Assembly: GCA_963698085.1 (NCBI GenBank)
Contig: OY969122.1
Coordinates: forward strand, 2,470,966-2,534,965
DNA from: VRUE01 sp963698085
GTDB taxonomy: Bacteria > Actinomycetota > Thermoleophilia > Solirubrobacterales > 70-9
Reading direction: 5' to 3'
DNA: 64,000 nucleotides
Shown: positions 38,292 to 46,733 of the stretch, in pieces
Position numbering within the stretch: the first letter of the stretch is position 1
Layout of the letters: each line of letters opens with the position of its first letter
The notes under the pieces: generated by a model
Told to the model about the DNA's origin: nothing
Databases searched by the model: none
The model's input: the letters and a program-made list of their open reading frames with translations, nothing else
Translations under genes and position numbers: made by a program

Positions 38292-39038
38292 CTAGTCCCC
38301 AGCCAGCCGCCGCAGGTCCCTGACCAGCAGCAGGTGCTTGAGGTGGCTGACCGTCGCCGCCAGGCTCTCGAGGCTCTCGAGCGCCTCCTTGCGTCGTTCC
38401 GGGTTGCGCGAGCGCAGCGACGGGCCCAGCAACGCTTCCAGCAGGTTGGCCTCGCGATCGGCCGAGGAGCGGAAGACGCGCAGGTTGCGGGCGCCGACCC
38501 CGACCCGGGAGAGTTCGTTGGCGGTGCGGACTATCTCCCGGTCGGTCTCGTCGTAGACCGCCTTGCCGTCGCGCTTCTCGGGCTGGACGATGCCGAAGTT
38601 CTCCAGCTCGGCGATCAGCTCGGTGCGGGCGCCGGTCTCCTCGATTACCTCCTCCAGCGTCAGGTAAGCGCTGGAGGTATTGACGAGGATTGCCCGCCGC
38701 ACTGCGCCGGCCGCGGGCCGGCGGTCGCCACCTGCGCCACCGCTGCCCAGATCGATGTCGCCCCCCGCGGCGAGCTCTTGGCGGATCACCCGCAGGGGCA
38801 GGAACTCGTCGCGCTGCAGCCGCAGGATCGTGCGTAGCCGCTCGACGTCGGACTGGCTGTAGAGGCGGTAGCCGCCTTGGGTGCGGCGCGGGGTCAGCAG
38901 CTTCTGATCCTCGAGGTAGCGGATCTTCGAGATCGAGATGTCGTCGAACTCGTTCTCCAAGATCTTGCAGACGGCGCCGATCGTCAACGCCTTGCGCGGT
39001 CGCGAGTCGCGGCGGGCATGCTGCTCGGATACGGCCAT
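38292..39038 (-). CDS. MerR-family regulator, FtsR-like
   Basis: A 248-residue regulator. The MerR winged helix-turn-helix is LTIGAVCKILENEF through SISKIRYLEDQKLLTPRRT and GGYRLYSQSDVERLRTIL (residues about 18-78). The long C-terminal part is not a metal-binding type. Size and linkage to an FHA protein match the Rv1828/FtsR group, which activates cell-division and envelope genes in actinobacteria; the assignment is by context and length. The start is 10 nt after the FHA stop, so the two are co-transcribed. Confidence 0.86.
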   Translation of the reverse strand: MAVSEQHARRDSRPRKALTIGAVCKILENEFDDISISKIRYLEDQKLLTPRRTQGGYRLYSQSDVERLRTILRLQRDEFLPLRVIRQELAAGGDIDLGSGGAGGDRRPAAGAVRRAILVNTSSAYLTLEEVIEETGARTELIAELENFGIVQPEKRDGKAVYDETDREIVRTANELSRVGVGARNLRVFRSSADREANLLEALLGPSLRSRNPERRKEALESLESLAATVSHLKHLLLVRDLRRLAGD

Positions 39039-39048
39039 CGGTCGCCCT

Positions 39049-39522
39049 CTACTTCTCCAGGTAGCTCAGCTTGTACTTGCCGACCTGGATCTCGTCGCCG
39101 TCGGCGAGCCGGTGCGACTCGATCCGGCGGCGGTTGACGTAGGTGCCGTTGAGCGAGCCAAGGTCGTCGATGTAGAGGCCGTCTTTGCGGCGGACCAGCA
39201 GCGCGTGGTTGCGGGAGACGGTGACGTCGTCGAGGAAGACCCCGGCATCGGGGCTGCGGCCGATGCTGATCCGGTCCTCGCTCACGGTGAAGCTCTCCCC
39301 CGCCCGCCCGCCACCGGCGCGGATTACCAACGCGGCGCCGCTCGCCTCGACCACCTCGTCGATGTCGATCGGCTGCATCTCGCCGGTGTCGTCGACTGTG
39401 TAGGTCATCGTCGTCGGCTCGTCCTCGCCGTCTTTCGGCCCGCCAAGGTAGGCACCGCACTTCTGGCAGTAGTTCGCCCCCTCGGGGTTGACGGTGCCGC
39501 ACTCCGGGCAGTGGATCGCCAT
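39049..39522 (-). CDS. Zinc-ribbon/FHA-domain protein, GarA/OdhI-like
   Basis: A 157-residue protein. An N-terminal zinc ribbon (HCPECGTVNPEG, YCQKCG) is followed by a Thr-rich linker (EPTTMTYTVDD) and an FHA domain from about residue 65 with ISIGRSPDAGVFLDDVTVSRNH and DLGSLNGTYVNRRRI (in two parts). In mycobacteria and corynebacteria GarA/OdhI is phosphorylated on an N-terminal TT motif by PknB-type kinases and then binds its own FHA domain, controlling glutamate and 2-oxoglutarate metabolism. The TT pair here could play the same part. The zinc ribbon is unlike classical GarA. Confidence 0.9.
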   Translation of the reverse strand: MAIHCPECGTVNPEGANYCQKCGAYLGGPKDGEDEPTTMTYTVDDTGEMQPIDIDEVVEASGAALVIRAGGGRAGESFTVSEDRISIGRSPDAGVFLDDVTVSRNHALLVRRKDGLYIDDLGSLNGTYVNRRRIESHRLADGDEIQVGKYKLSYLEK

Positions 39523-39538
39523 CGGCTTCGCTCCGGCC

Positions 39539-39808
39539 TCAGGCCGCGTCGTCCTCCGGCGGGCTCTGCTGCGCTTTGCCGGCGAGGATATCGGTCAGCT
39601 GAGCGACGTCGTCGCCGGAGATCAGCGAGTCGCCGCTTTCGCGCTTCTGGCGCAGCCGGTTAACCAGCTCGGCGCGCAGAATGTCGATCTTGCCGTGCAG
39701 AACCCGGCGCTTGTAGGAGATCTCGTTCTCCTCGGTGGTGAGCTTGTCGATCAGGTCCTTCAGCTCTACGTCGCTGAGCGAACCGAGATCGGGAAAGGTG
39801 TCCTCCAT
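39539..39808 (-). CDS. RsiG-like small coiled-coil protein with c-di-GMP-binding signature
   Basis: An 89-residue, almost fully helical protein. The first helix pair contains ELKDLIDKLTTEENEISY and RRVLHGKIDILRAELVNRL. Residues Glu27, Ser31, Arg34, His38 and Asp42 fit the RsiG signature E-x3-S-x2-R-x3-Q-x3-D with His in place of Gln. In Streptomyces RsiG binds the sigma factor WhiG together with c-di-GMP; in Rubrobacter a smaller form acts as a homodimer, which this single-motif protein resembles. The ATG at 39808 has AAGGAG 5 nt upstream. It is 16 nt upstream of the FHA gene, so probably co-transcribed. Confidence 0.75.
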   Translation of the reverse strand: MEDTFPDLGSLSDVELKDLIDKLTTEENEISYKRRVLHGKIDILRAELVNRLRQKRESGDSLISGDDVAQLTDILAGKAQQSPPEDDAA

Positions 39809-39899
39809 CTCGCTCCTTGATCGGGAGGGTTTTGCCTCCGGTGGCCGCAGGGAACCGATTATAGGTCGCCCGGCCAAAGGTTCAACTCTAGGTTGAAGG

Positions 39900-40553
39900 T
39901 TATGGAGTCTGGGACGTTGCTTGCGTGCGGTGTTCGCGCACCGCTCGCCGACCCGCCCGGGCGTAGAGCACGGTGGCGATGATCGCCAGGGCGACGCCGA
40001 GGATCAGCAGCGCCGCCGGCACCCAACCGGCGAAGACGAGCGCGAAGAAGATCCCGCCCATGATCGGGAAGACCGAGATCCGGCCGGGCCAGTTGACGGC
40101 GATCTGGACGCCGTGGCGCAATCCATACTGGGCAAGCACCAGCATCGCCAGCTCGCGGGCGACGAGCAGCGCCAGCGCCCAGCGCGGCAAGAGCTCGAAG
40201 TGCCAGCAGACGACCGCGCCCGAAAGGATCGTGAGGCGGTCTATCAGCGGGTCGAGCATCGCCCCGAGGCGGCTGTACTGGCCGGTGACCCGGGCGAGGA
40301 AGCCGTCGACGTAGTCGCCGGCCGCGATCAACCAGAAGAGTGCGGCCGAAGTGACGCTGCGGCCGTCGCCGCTCTCGAAGGCGAGGTAGAGGAAGACCGG
40401 CAGGCCGGCCAGGCGCAGGTAGCCGACCAGGTTGGGCAGGGTCCAGGGGTTGAGCGGTTCGCCCTCTTGCGTCGCTCGCGGGGGCGGGCCGCTGCGATCG
40501 AGCCCGAAGAGGCGGCGGACGCGGCCGCGTCCGAACGGGGCGGATTCAGGCAT
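39900..40553 (-). CDS. pgsA: CDP-alcohol phosphatidyltransferase, PgsA-like
   Basis: A 217-residue membrane enzyme. The family signature D-x2-D-G-x2-A-R-x8-G-x3-D-x3-D is present as GDYVDGFLARVTGQYSRLGA followed by MLDPLIDR. Several hydrophobic helices fill the C-terminal half. It transfers a phosphatidyl group from CDP-diacylglycerol to an alcohol, most likely glycerol-3-phosphate, although phosphatidylinositol-phosphate or cardiolipin-type synthases are close relatives. The ATG overlaps the end of proS by 8 nt, so it belongs to the same operon as cdsA, which makes its substrate. Confidence 0.87.
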   Translation of the reverse strand: MPESAPFGRGRVRRLFGLDRSGPPPRATQEGEPLNPWTLPNLVGYLRLAGLPVFLYLAFESGDGRSVTSAALFWLIAAGDYVDGFLARVTGQYSRLGAMLDPLIDRLTILSGAVVCWHFELLPRWALALLVARELAMLVLAQYGLRHGVQIAVNWPGRISVFPIMGGIFFALVFAGWVPAALLILGVALAIIATVLYARAGRRAVREHRTQATSQTP

Positions 40554-42234
40554 CCTCGCCTTGGAGCAGCGCCAGCGCTCGCTCGCTAGCCTCCTCGACC
40601 GGGAGCTCGTACTCGGCGCCGCTGGCTCGCTCGCTGGCCTCGACCACGCCCTTGGCGAGGCCGCGGCGACCGACGACGACGCGCAGCGGGCAGCCGAGCA
40701 GCTCTGCATCGGTCAGCTTCTCGCCTGGACCGGCGTCGCGATCGTCGTAGAGAACCTCCGCACCGGCCGCGCTCAGCTGCTGGTAGAGATCGTCGGCGGC
40801 CTCGCGCTCGGTCTCACCGGCCTTGGCGAGCGAGACGAGCTGGACCTGCCAGGGAGCGAGAGAGCCGGGCCAGACGATGCCGCGGTCATCAGCGCCCTGC
40901 TCGATCGCCGCCGCGACGATCCGCGCCGGGCCGATCCCGTAGCTCCCCATCACGATAGGTCGCTCCACCCCGCCCTCGTCCAGGTAGGTGGCGCCCAACG
41001 GCTCGGAATAGCGAGTGCCGAGCTTGAAGATGTTGCCGATCTCGATCGCCGGCTCGATCTCGATCGTGCCGCCGCCTGGCGCGGCATCGCCGGCCTCGAC
41101 CGTGCGCACATCGAGCTCCTCGAACTCGAAGTCGCGACCGGGCTGCACGCCGCGCAGGTGGGCGTTGGCCTGGTTGGCGCCGGTGACGTAGGAGTCGCCC
41201 CCGATCGCCGCGTCCTTGATCACGGGCAGCTTGGCGCCGACGGGGCCGACGAAACCGACCGGGCCCAGCTCGGACTCGATCTCCTCGGCGCTGGCCGGCC
41301 TGGAGTCGGCAGCGAGCGCGTTGCGCAGCTTGACCTCGTTGAGGCGGTGGTCGCCGCGCAGCAGCACGAGCACCGTGCCGCGGCCCTCGACCACGATCGG
41401 CATCGCCTTGATCAGGGCGCCGGCGGGGACACCGAGCGCGCCGGAGACCTCCGCGACGGTGGTCTGGCCGGGGGTCTCGACGCGCTCGGGTGCTTCCAGC
41501 GCAGGCGGCAGATCGACCGGCTGCGCTTGGGCGGAGGCGATCTCGACGTTGGCCGCGTAGCCGGGCGCCAGCGCGACCTCGTTCTCGCCCGCCGGGCAGG
41601 GCGCCATGTACTCGTGGGCGCCGGAGCCGCCCATCATCCCGACGTCGGACTCGACCCGGTACCAGCGCAGGCCGCAGCGATCGAAGATCCGCCCGTAGGC
41701 CTCGCTCTGCAGCTCGTAGGAGCGGGCGAGCCCCTCCTCGTCGCGGTCGAAGGAGTAGGCGTCCTTCATCGTGAACTCGCGCGTGCGCAGGATGCCGGCG
41801 CGGGGTCGCGGCTCGTCGCGCTCCTTGGTCTGGACGTGGAACAGCATGACTGGCAGGTCCCGGTAGGAGCGGACCTCGCGGGCGACGTGGTAGGTGACGC
41901 ACTCCTCGTGGGTCATCGCCAGCACCATCGGCGCGCCCTTGCGATCCTCGAGCTTGAACAGCTCCTCGATCTCATAGCGACCGGTCTTCTTCCAGGGATC
42001 GGCCGGCTGCAGCACCGGCATCAGCATCTCCTGGCAGCCGATCGCCTCCATCTCCTCACGGATCACGGCTTCGACCTTGCGGTGCACACGCCACCCGGCG
42101 GGCAGATAAGTCCACAAACCCGCCCCTAGCTGGCGGATCAACCCCGCTCGCACCATCAGCTTGTGAGAGACGGCCTCGGCGTCGGAGGGGGGGTCCTTAA
42201 GGGTGGGCAGGAACGTCTGGCTCAACCGAGTCAT
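40546..42234 (-). CDS. proS: Prolyl-tRNA synthetase, bacterial (YbaK-containing) type
   Basis: A 562-residue class II synthetase. Motif 1-3 elements are visible: AGLWTYLPAGWRVHRKVEAV, RPRAGILRTREFTMKDAYSF split around motif 2, and GSYGIGPARIVAAAIEQ. The editing (YbaK/INS) domain lies between about residues 225 and 390 (VSGALGVPAGALIKAMPI), and the anticodon-binding domain ends the protein. It charges tRNA-Pro and clears misacylated alanine. The ATG at 42234 is preferred because TAGGTT ends 7 nt before it; the upstream GTG lies inside that promoter. It lies downstream of ispG, with a small hairpin between. Confidence 0.97.
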   Translation of the reverse strand: MTRLSQTFLPTLKDPPSDAEAVSHKLMVRAGLIRQLGAGLWTYLPAGWRVHRKVEAVIREEMEAIGCQEMLMPVLQPADPWKKTGRYEIEELFKLEDRKGAPMVLAMTHEECVTYHVAREVRSYRDLPVMLFHVQTKERDEPRPRAGILRTREFTMKDAYSFDRDEEGLARSYELQSEAYGRIFDRCGLRWYRVESDVGMMGGSGAHEYMAPCPAGENEVALAPGYAANVEIASAQAQPVDLPPALEAPERVETPGQTTVAEVSGALGVPAGALIKAMPIVVEGRGTVLVLLRGDHRLNEVKLRNALAADSRPASAEEIESELGPVGFVGPVGAKLPVIKDAAIGGDSYVTGANQANAHLRGVQPGRDFEFEELDVRTVEAGDAAPGGGTIEIEPAIEIGNIFKLGTRYSEPLGATYLDEGGVERPIVMGSYGIGPARIVAAAIEQGADDRGIVWPGSLAPWQVQLVSLAKAGETEREAADDLYQQLSAAGAEVLYDDRDAGPGEKLTDAELLGCPLRVVVGRRGLAKGVVEASERASGAEYELPVEEASERALALLQGEDA

Positions 42235-42241
42235 TGCGGGA

Positions 42242-42247
42242 AACCTA
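42242..42247 (-). promoter_or_regulatory. Putative -10 of proS (TAGGTT)
   Basis: TAGGTT on the minus strand ends 7 nt before the ATG at 42234, which fixes the start of proS. Confidence 0.5.
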
Positions 42248-42269
42248 TCCACTAGTCGGGCGGATAGCT

Positions 42270-42288
42270 GGCGACAGTACGTGTCGCC
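42270..42288 (-). terminator. Short hairpin after ispG
   Basis: GGCGACA and TGTCGCC form a perfect 7-bp stem with a 5-nt loop, 10 nt after the ispG stop on the minus strand. There is no T-run, so termination is only possible, not certain. Confidence 0.4.
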
Positions 42289-42297
42289 CTGCGGGGC

Positions 42298-43551
42298 TCA
42301 GGCCCTGGTGAAGCGGCGTCCCGCCGTCGGCGAGGCCTCCTCGTCGAGTAGGACCTTGTCCGACTCACCTCTTTCGACCGCTTCCTTCTCCATCGCGGCG
42401 ATCTTCTCGGGGGTCAGCTCGCCGGCGTTTTCCTCCTCGATCTTGGCCAGCCAGGCGGCGCCCTCGCGCGACTCCGCCTCGTCGACCTCGACCTTGCCGC
42501 GGTCCAGCGACTTGTCGATCTCTTCGAACAGGGTGTCGACCAGCGTCGCCTGCGGAACCTTCCGCAGCGGTTTGCCGTGGGCGAAGATCAGGCCCTCGTT
42601 CTTGGCGCCGGCGATGCCGAAGTCAGCGTGGCTGGCCTCGCCGATGCCGTTGACGGCGCAGCCCAGCACCGCCACCTCGACCGGCTCGGCGTAGCCTTCC
42701 AGCCGCTGCTCGATCTCGGCGACGACCGAGTCCATGTCGAACTGGAGGCGGCCGCAGGTGGGGCAGGCGATCAGCACGGGGCCGCGCTCGCGCAGCTGCA
42801 GCGCCTTGAGGATCTCCCAGGCGACCTTGACCTCCTCCTCGGCGTGGAAGGTCGAGAGGCTGATCCGGATCGTGTCGCCGATCCCGTCGGCGAGCAGGGT
42901 GCCGAGCCCTACCGAGGATTTCAGGGCGCCGGACCATTTGGTCCCCGCCTCGGTGATCCCCAGGTGCAGCGGGTAGGGAATCTTCTCCGACAGCAGGCGG
43001 TTGGCGGCGATCGTGTTTGGCACGTTGGTCGACTTGATCGAGACCTTGAAGTCTTCGAAGGAGAGGCCCTCCATTAGCTCGACGAACTCGACCGCAGCGG
43101 CGACCAGGGCCTCAACTGGCGCCTCGCGCTCGAGCTCGTGCAGGTGCTTGGGCAGCGAGCCCGAGTTGACCCCGATCCGCATCGGCACGCCGGCCGCCGT
43201 CGCTTTCTCCGCGACCTCGGCGACTTTCTCGCGGCCGCCGATGTTGCCGGGGTTGAGCCGGATGCAGTGGGCTCCAGCATCGATCGCCTTCAGCGCCAGC
43301 GTGTGGTTGAAGTGGATGTCGGCGATCACGGGGATCGGCGATTCCACGACGATCGTCTTCAGCGCCTCGACATCGTCGTCACGCGGGACCGCGACCCGGA
43401 CGATGTCCGCCCCGGCGTCGGCGACCTTGTGGATCTGCTCCATCGTCGCCGCCAGGTTGGCGGTCTCCGTCTTGGTCATCGTCTGTACGGCGACCGGTGC
43501 CCCACCGCCGATCGGCACCCCACCAACGAATATCTGCCGCTTGGAAGCCAT
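42298..43551 (-). CDS. ispG: 4-hydroxy-3-methylbut-2-en-1-yl diphosphate synthase (flavodoxin/ferredoxin)
   Basis: A 417-residue enzyme of the MEP isoprenoid pathway, converting MEcPP to HMBPP. The TIM-barrel half begins KRQIFVGGVPIGGGAPVAVQ and has VADAGADIVRVAVPRDDD. The three [4Fe-4S] cysteines lie in IACPTCGRLQFD and VLGCAVNGIGEASHADFGIAG (split). The last 45 residues are a charged extension. It stands with dxr and cdsA/uppS in one run of isoprenoid and envelope genes. TACCCT 6 nt upstream of the ATG suggests a separate internal promoter. Confidence 0.97.
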   Translation of the reverse strand: MASKRQIFVGGVPIGGGAPVAVQTMTKTETANLAATMEQIHKVADAGADIVRVAVPRDDDVEALKTIVVESPIPVIADIHFNHTLALKAIDAGAHCIRLNPGNIGGREKVAEVAEKATAAGVPMRIGVNSGSLPKHLHELEREAPVEALVAAAVEFVELMEGLSFEDFKVSIKSTNVPNTIAANRLLSEKIPYPLHLGITEAGTKWSGALKSSVGLGTLLADGIGDTIRISLSTFHAEEEVKVAWEILKALQLRERGPVLIACPTCGRLQFDMDSVVAEIEQRLEGYAEPVEVAVLGCAVNGIGEASHADFGIAGAKNEGLIFAHGKPLRKVPQATLVDTLFEEIDKSLDRGKVEVDEAESREGAAWLAKIEEENAGELTPEKIAAMEKEAVERGESDKVLLDEEASPTAGRRFTRA

Positions 43552-43557
43552 GGCTGA

Positions 43558-43563
43558 AGGGTA
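43558..43563 (-). promoter_or_regulatory. Putative -10 of ispG (TACCCT)
   Basis: TACCCT on the minus strand ends 6 nt before the ATG at 43551. Confidence 0.4.
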
Positions 43564-43585
43564 TCCGGGCGCCGCGTGCGGCCTG

Positions 43586-44676
43586 TTACCGGGCGTTGAA
43601 GCCTTCGCCGGTGAGGCGGCCGATGTCGTTGGTCAGGCCTAAGAAAAAGAGCATGATCACGAGCACGAACCCGATTGCGCCGGCACGCTCCATGACGCGG
43701 AAGGGAACCGGCTTGCCGCGGACCTTCTCGACCAGGCTCCAGAAGATGTGGCCACCATCGAGCGGCAGGAAGGGAAAGAGGTTGATCAGGCCGAGCGAGA
43801 GGCTGACTAGGGCAAGGAGGAGAAGCGACTCCCTCGCGCCGACGTCGATCTGTTCGTTCGCCACAGAGCTGACGCCGACGACGCCGGAGACTTCCTTGCG
43901 GTGCTCCTCTTCGAAGAGCTTGGCGAAGACGGTCACCGTGCGGCTAGAGATGAGCCACATCAGGTCGCCGGCGCGACCGGCGGCCGCGCCGGGGCCGAGG
44001 TCAGCCGGTTCGTAGCCGTAGCCGAACCCGACCAGCGCTCGGTCGGCGTCGCGGTCGTACTCGGGCCGGACAACGATTTGACGGACGTCGCCGTCTCGTC
44101 GTACGGTCAGCGCCACCGGCGTGGTGGCCTGGCAGCCCTCGACCTGCTTGCCGGCACAGCGGTGCGCTCCGACGTCCTCCTGGAAGCGTTCAAGGCGGGC
44201 CGTGCCCTCCAGGTTTTGGTAGCGATTGCCGTCGACGGCGACGATTTCGTCGCCAGGCTTCAAGTCGGCGGCGGCCGCCGGCGTATCCGGGAAGACCTGT
44301 CCGACGGTCTGGTTCGGCCGCTCGGCACCCAGTGCCAGGACGAAGAGGATCGCGAAGGCGAGCACGATGTTGACCACGGGGCCGGCTCCGATAACGACGA
44401 TTCGCTTCCAGACCGGCTGGTCGTAGTAGCCGCGGCCCGCGGCCTCGGGCGGCAGCTCCTCGTCGGGGTTCATGCCGCTGATCTTCACGAAGCCCCCCGC
44501 CGGGATCGCGCCAATGCCGTACTCGGTCTCACCCCGCTTGATCGAGACCAGCTTCGGCGGGAAGAAGAGGAAGAAACGCTCGACTCGCATCCCGGTCGCC
44601 TTGGCGGCAAAAAGTGGCCGGCCTCGTGCAGGATGATCAGCAACGAGAAGCCGAGGAAGATCAGCACCCAGTTCAT
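43586..44676 (-). CDS. rseP: Site-2 protease family zinc metalloprotease RseP/Rip1, frameshifted
   Basis: An M50 intramembrane protease gene in two frames. The N-terminal frame encodes MNWVLIFLGFSLLIILHEAGH, with the first membrane helix and zinc motif HEAGH; the rest (FAAKATGMRVERFFLFFPP, a PDZ domain near 150-250, and NLFPFLPLDGGHIF with the third zinc ligand) is in another frame. Adding one T to the five-T run (AAAAA at 44609-44613 on the plus strand) restores a single 363-residue protein of normal size. A sequencing or assembly error in the homopolymer is more likely than loss. The family cleaves membrane anti-sigma factors. The start overlaps the dxr stop (ATGA). Confidence 0.88.
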
Positions 44677-45817
44677 ACCCTCGCCAACCCCCCGACCTGC
44701 TCTTCGGTGCGGCGGCGCGCCTCCTCATCGACGGCAAAGAGGTCCTCGAAATGGGTGACGGGTTGGGCCGGCATCTCCTCCAAGACCCGCTCGATCACGG
44801 CAGCAATCGCCGTGAACTCGATTCGTCCGGCCAGGAACGCCGCTACGGCCACCTCATCGGCTGCGTTGAGCACGCAGGGCGCCGTCCCCCCGCCTCGCCG
44901 GCGTCGAGCGCCAGTCGCAGGCAGCCGAACGTCTCCAGGTCGGGCCGCTCGAAGCTCAACTCGCCGACCGCGGCAAGATCGAGTCGCGGCACGTCGACGT
45001 CGGCGCGCTCGGGGAAGTGCATCGCGTAGGAGATCGGCACGCGCATGTCGGGGTAGCCGAGGTGGGCAAGGGTGGCGCCATCGTTGAGATCGACCAGCGA
45101 GTGGACGATCGACTGCGGGTGGACGACTACCGCGATCCGCTCGTAGGGGACGCCGAAGAGATGATGTGCCTCGATCGCCTCGAAGCCCTTGTTCATCAAG
45201 GTCGCGGAGTCGATGGTGATCCGCCCTCCCATCCTCCAGGTCGGGTGCGCAAGCGCGTCCTCGACGCTGACCGCGGAGAGGTCCTTGCGACCACGGAAGG
45301 GGCCGCCGGAGGCGGTCAGGACCAGCCGCTCCACGGTTCCGGGCTGCTCGGCGCCGATCAGCTGGAAGAGCGCCGAGTGCTCGGAGTCGACCGGCAGCAG
45401 CCGCGCCCCGGTTGCCTCGGCCAGGGCCGTGGTCAGCTCACCGCCGATCACGAGACTCTCCTTGTTGGCCAGGGCGACGTCGATTCCCTCGCCGAGGGCG
45501 ACGATCGTCGGGCCAAGGCCGGCCGCTCCGACCATCCCATTCAGCACCAGGTCGGCGCCTGAGCTGGCGACTAGCTCGCGGACGCCTTCCTCGCCGATCA
45601 GCACCCGCCCGTCCCAGGCCGAGCGCGCTCGCTCTGCCGCCTCGCGGTCGCCAAGCGCCACCGTGGGCACGCCATGCTGCCGCGCCTGCTCCAGCGCCTG
45701 CTCCCAGCTGCTGCCTGCCGCCAGACCAACGACCTGCAGCTCCTCGGACGCAGCCACAATCTCCAATGCCTGCTTACCGATCGACCCGGTGCAGCCAAGA
45801 ATGACCAGCTTCTTCAT
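44673..45817 (-). CDS. dxr: 1-deoxy-D-xylulose 5-phosphate reductoisomerase, frameshifted
   Basis: DXR converts DXP to MEP in isoprenoid synthesis using NADPH. The first 320 residues are clear: LGCTGSIGKQALEIV (nucleotide binding), LANKESLVIGG, LPVDSEHSALFQLIG, TASGGPFRG and HPTWRMGGRITIDSATLMNKG (split). The C-terminal part, LNAADEVAVAAFLAGRIEF and after, is in another frame. Adding one base to the six-base C-run (44886-44891, plus strand) joins them into 381 residues, the usual length. The gene is therefore probably intact in the organism. It overlaps rseP by ATGA and follows cdsA; a TAAACT hexamer lies 7 nt before its ATG. Confidence 0.9.
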
Positions 45818-45824
45818 CTACAGC

Positions 45825-45830
45825 AGTTTA
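45825..45830 (-). promoter_or_regulatory. Putative internal -10 of dxr (TAAACT)
   Basis: TAAACT on the minus strand ends 7 nt before the dxr ATG, in the 19-nt gap after cdsA. Confidence 0.3.
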
Positions 45831-45836
45831 GGAGGG

Positions 45837-46733
45837 TCAGTAGACCAGCTGAACAGAGAGGTAATAGCCGACGACGATCGTGAAGAAGACCGCGTCGAGG
45901 CGGTCGAGCAGGCCGCCGTGCGGCCCGAAGAGCTTGCCGGTGTCCTTCTTGCCGAGATCACGCTTGACCATCGAGGCGAAGAGGTCACCGAGCGGCCCGA
46001 CTGCGGCCACGGCGGCGCCGATGATCAGCGCATCAACCCCGGAGAGCCAGTCCTGGTAAAGGCCGGCGAACCAGAAGGCCATGGTGCCGATCAGGAAGCC
46101 GCCGACGAGGCCCTCGATCGTCTTGTTTGGCGAGAGCTCCGGGGCGATCCGGTGCGAGCCGAACATGCGACCGGTTGCGTAGGCGCCGGTGTCGGTGGCG
46201 AAGGTGCCGACGAGGACGTCGATCATCAGCGCGGCGCCGTGATCGGGCAGCTCGCGCAGCAAGACCGCGTGGACCAGCGGCAGTCCGATCCAGACGGCGC
46301 CGAGGACGGTCACGCCCATCGAGTCGACAATTCCCTCGCGTGGGCGCTGCCGGGCGCCGAAAAAGAAGAGCAGCGGGAACGCTGCAGTGGCGACCAGGAG
46401 GACGTTGAAGGCGGTGCCGAAGTAGGCGGCGGCGATCATCGCCGGCACCGCGATGAAGGCGGCCATCTGGATCGGCCGCAGCTCTGCCGTCATCAGGAAG
46501 TACTCGCGCAGGCAGAGCAGCCCGATCGCGACCATCGCCAGCGCGAAGACCGGGCCGCCGAGCACGACGATCGCGATCGCGAAGGCGATCCAGGGAAGCG
46601 CGACGATGATCCGCCGGGCGGTCTCGCCGCGCAGCGGCGAACCCCGCCGGCGTCGCCGAGGCTCGCGTGGCGGGCGCTCGCGCTGCGGGGGCTCCTCCGC
46701 AAACATCTCGTCGTCGAAGAGGTCCTGGACCAT
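45837..46733 (-). CDS. cdsA: Phosphatidate cytidylyltransferase
   Basis: A 298-residue multi-pass membrane enzyme that makes CDP-diacylglycerol from phosphatidic acid and CTP. The signature near the C-terminus is recognisable as GDLFASMVKRDLGKKDTGKL followed by FGPHGGLLDRLDAVFF. The first 40 residues are highly charged and arginine-rich, presumably cytoplasmic. Its product feeds the PgsA-like enzyme encoded further down the same strand. The ATG overlaps the uppS stop by one base (TGATG). Confidence 0.95.
   Translation of the reverse strand: MVQDLFDDEMFAEEPPQRERPPREPRRRRRGSPLRGETARRIIVALPWIAFAIAIVVLGGPVFALAMVAIGLLCLREYFLMTAELRPIQMAAFIAVPAMIAAAYFGTAFNVLLVATAAFPLLFFFGARQRPREGIVDSMGVTVLGAVWIGLPLVHAVLLRELPDHGAALMIDVLVGTFATDTGAYATGRMFGSHRIAPELSPNKTIEGLVGGFLIGTMAFWFAGLYQDWLSGVDALIIGAAVAAVGPLGDLFASMVKRDLGKKDTGKLFGPHGGLLDRLDAVFFTIVVGYYLSVQLVY

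Noticed and set aside
40432..42129. A 565-codon plus-strand open frame opposite proS and pgsA
   Set aside because: It is a mirror of proS codon structure; repetitive Leu/Gly/Asp composition and no recognisable motif.
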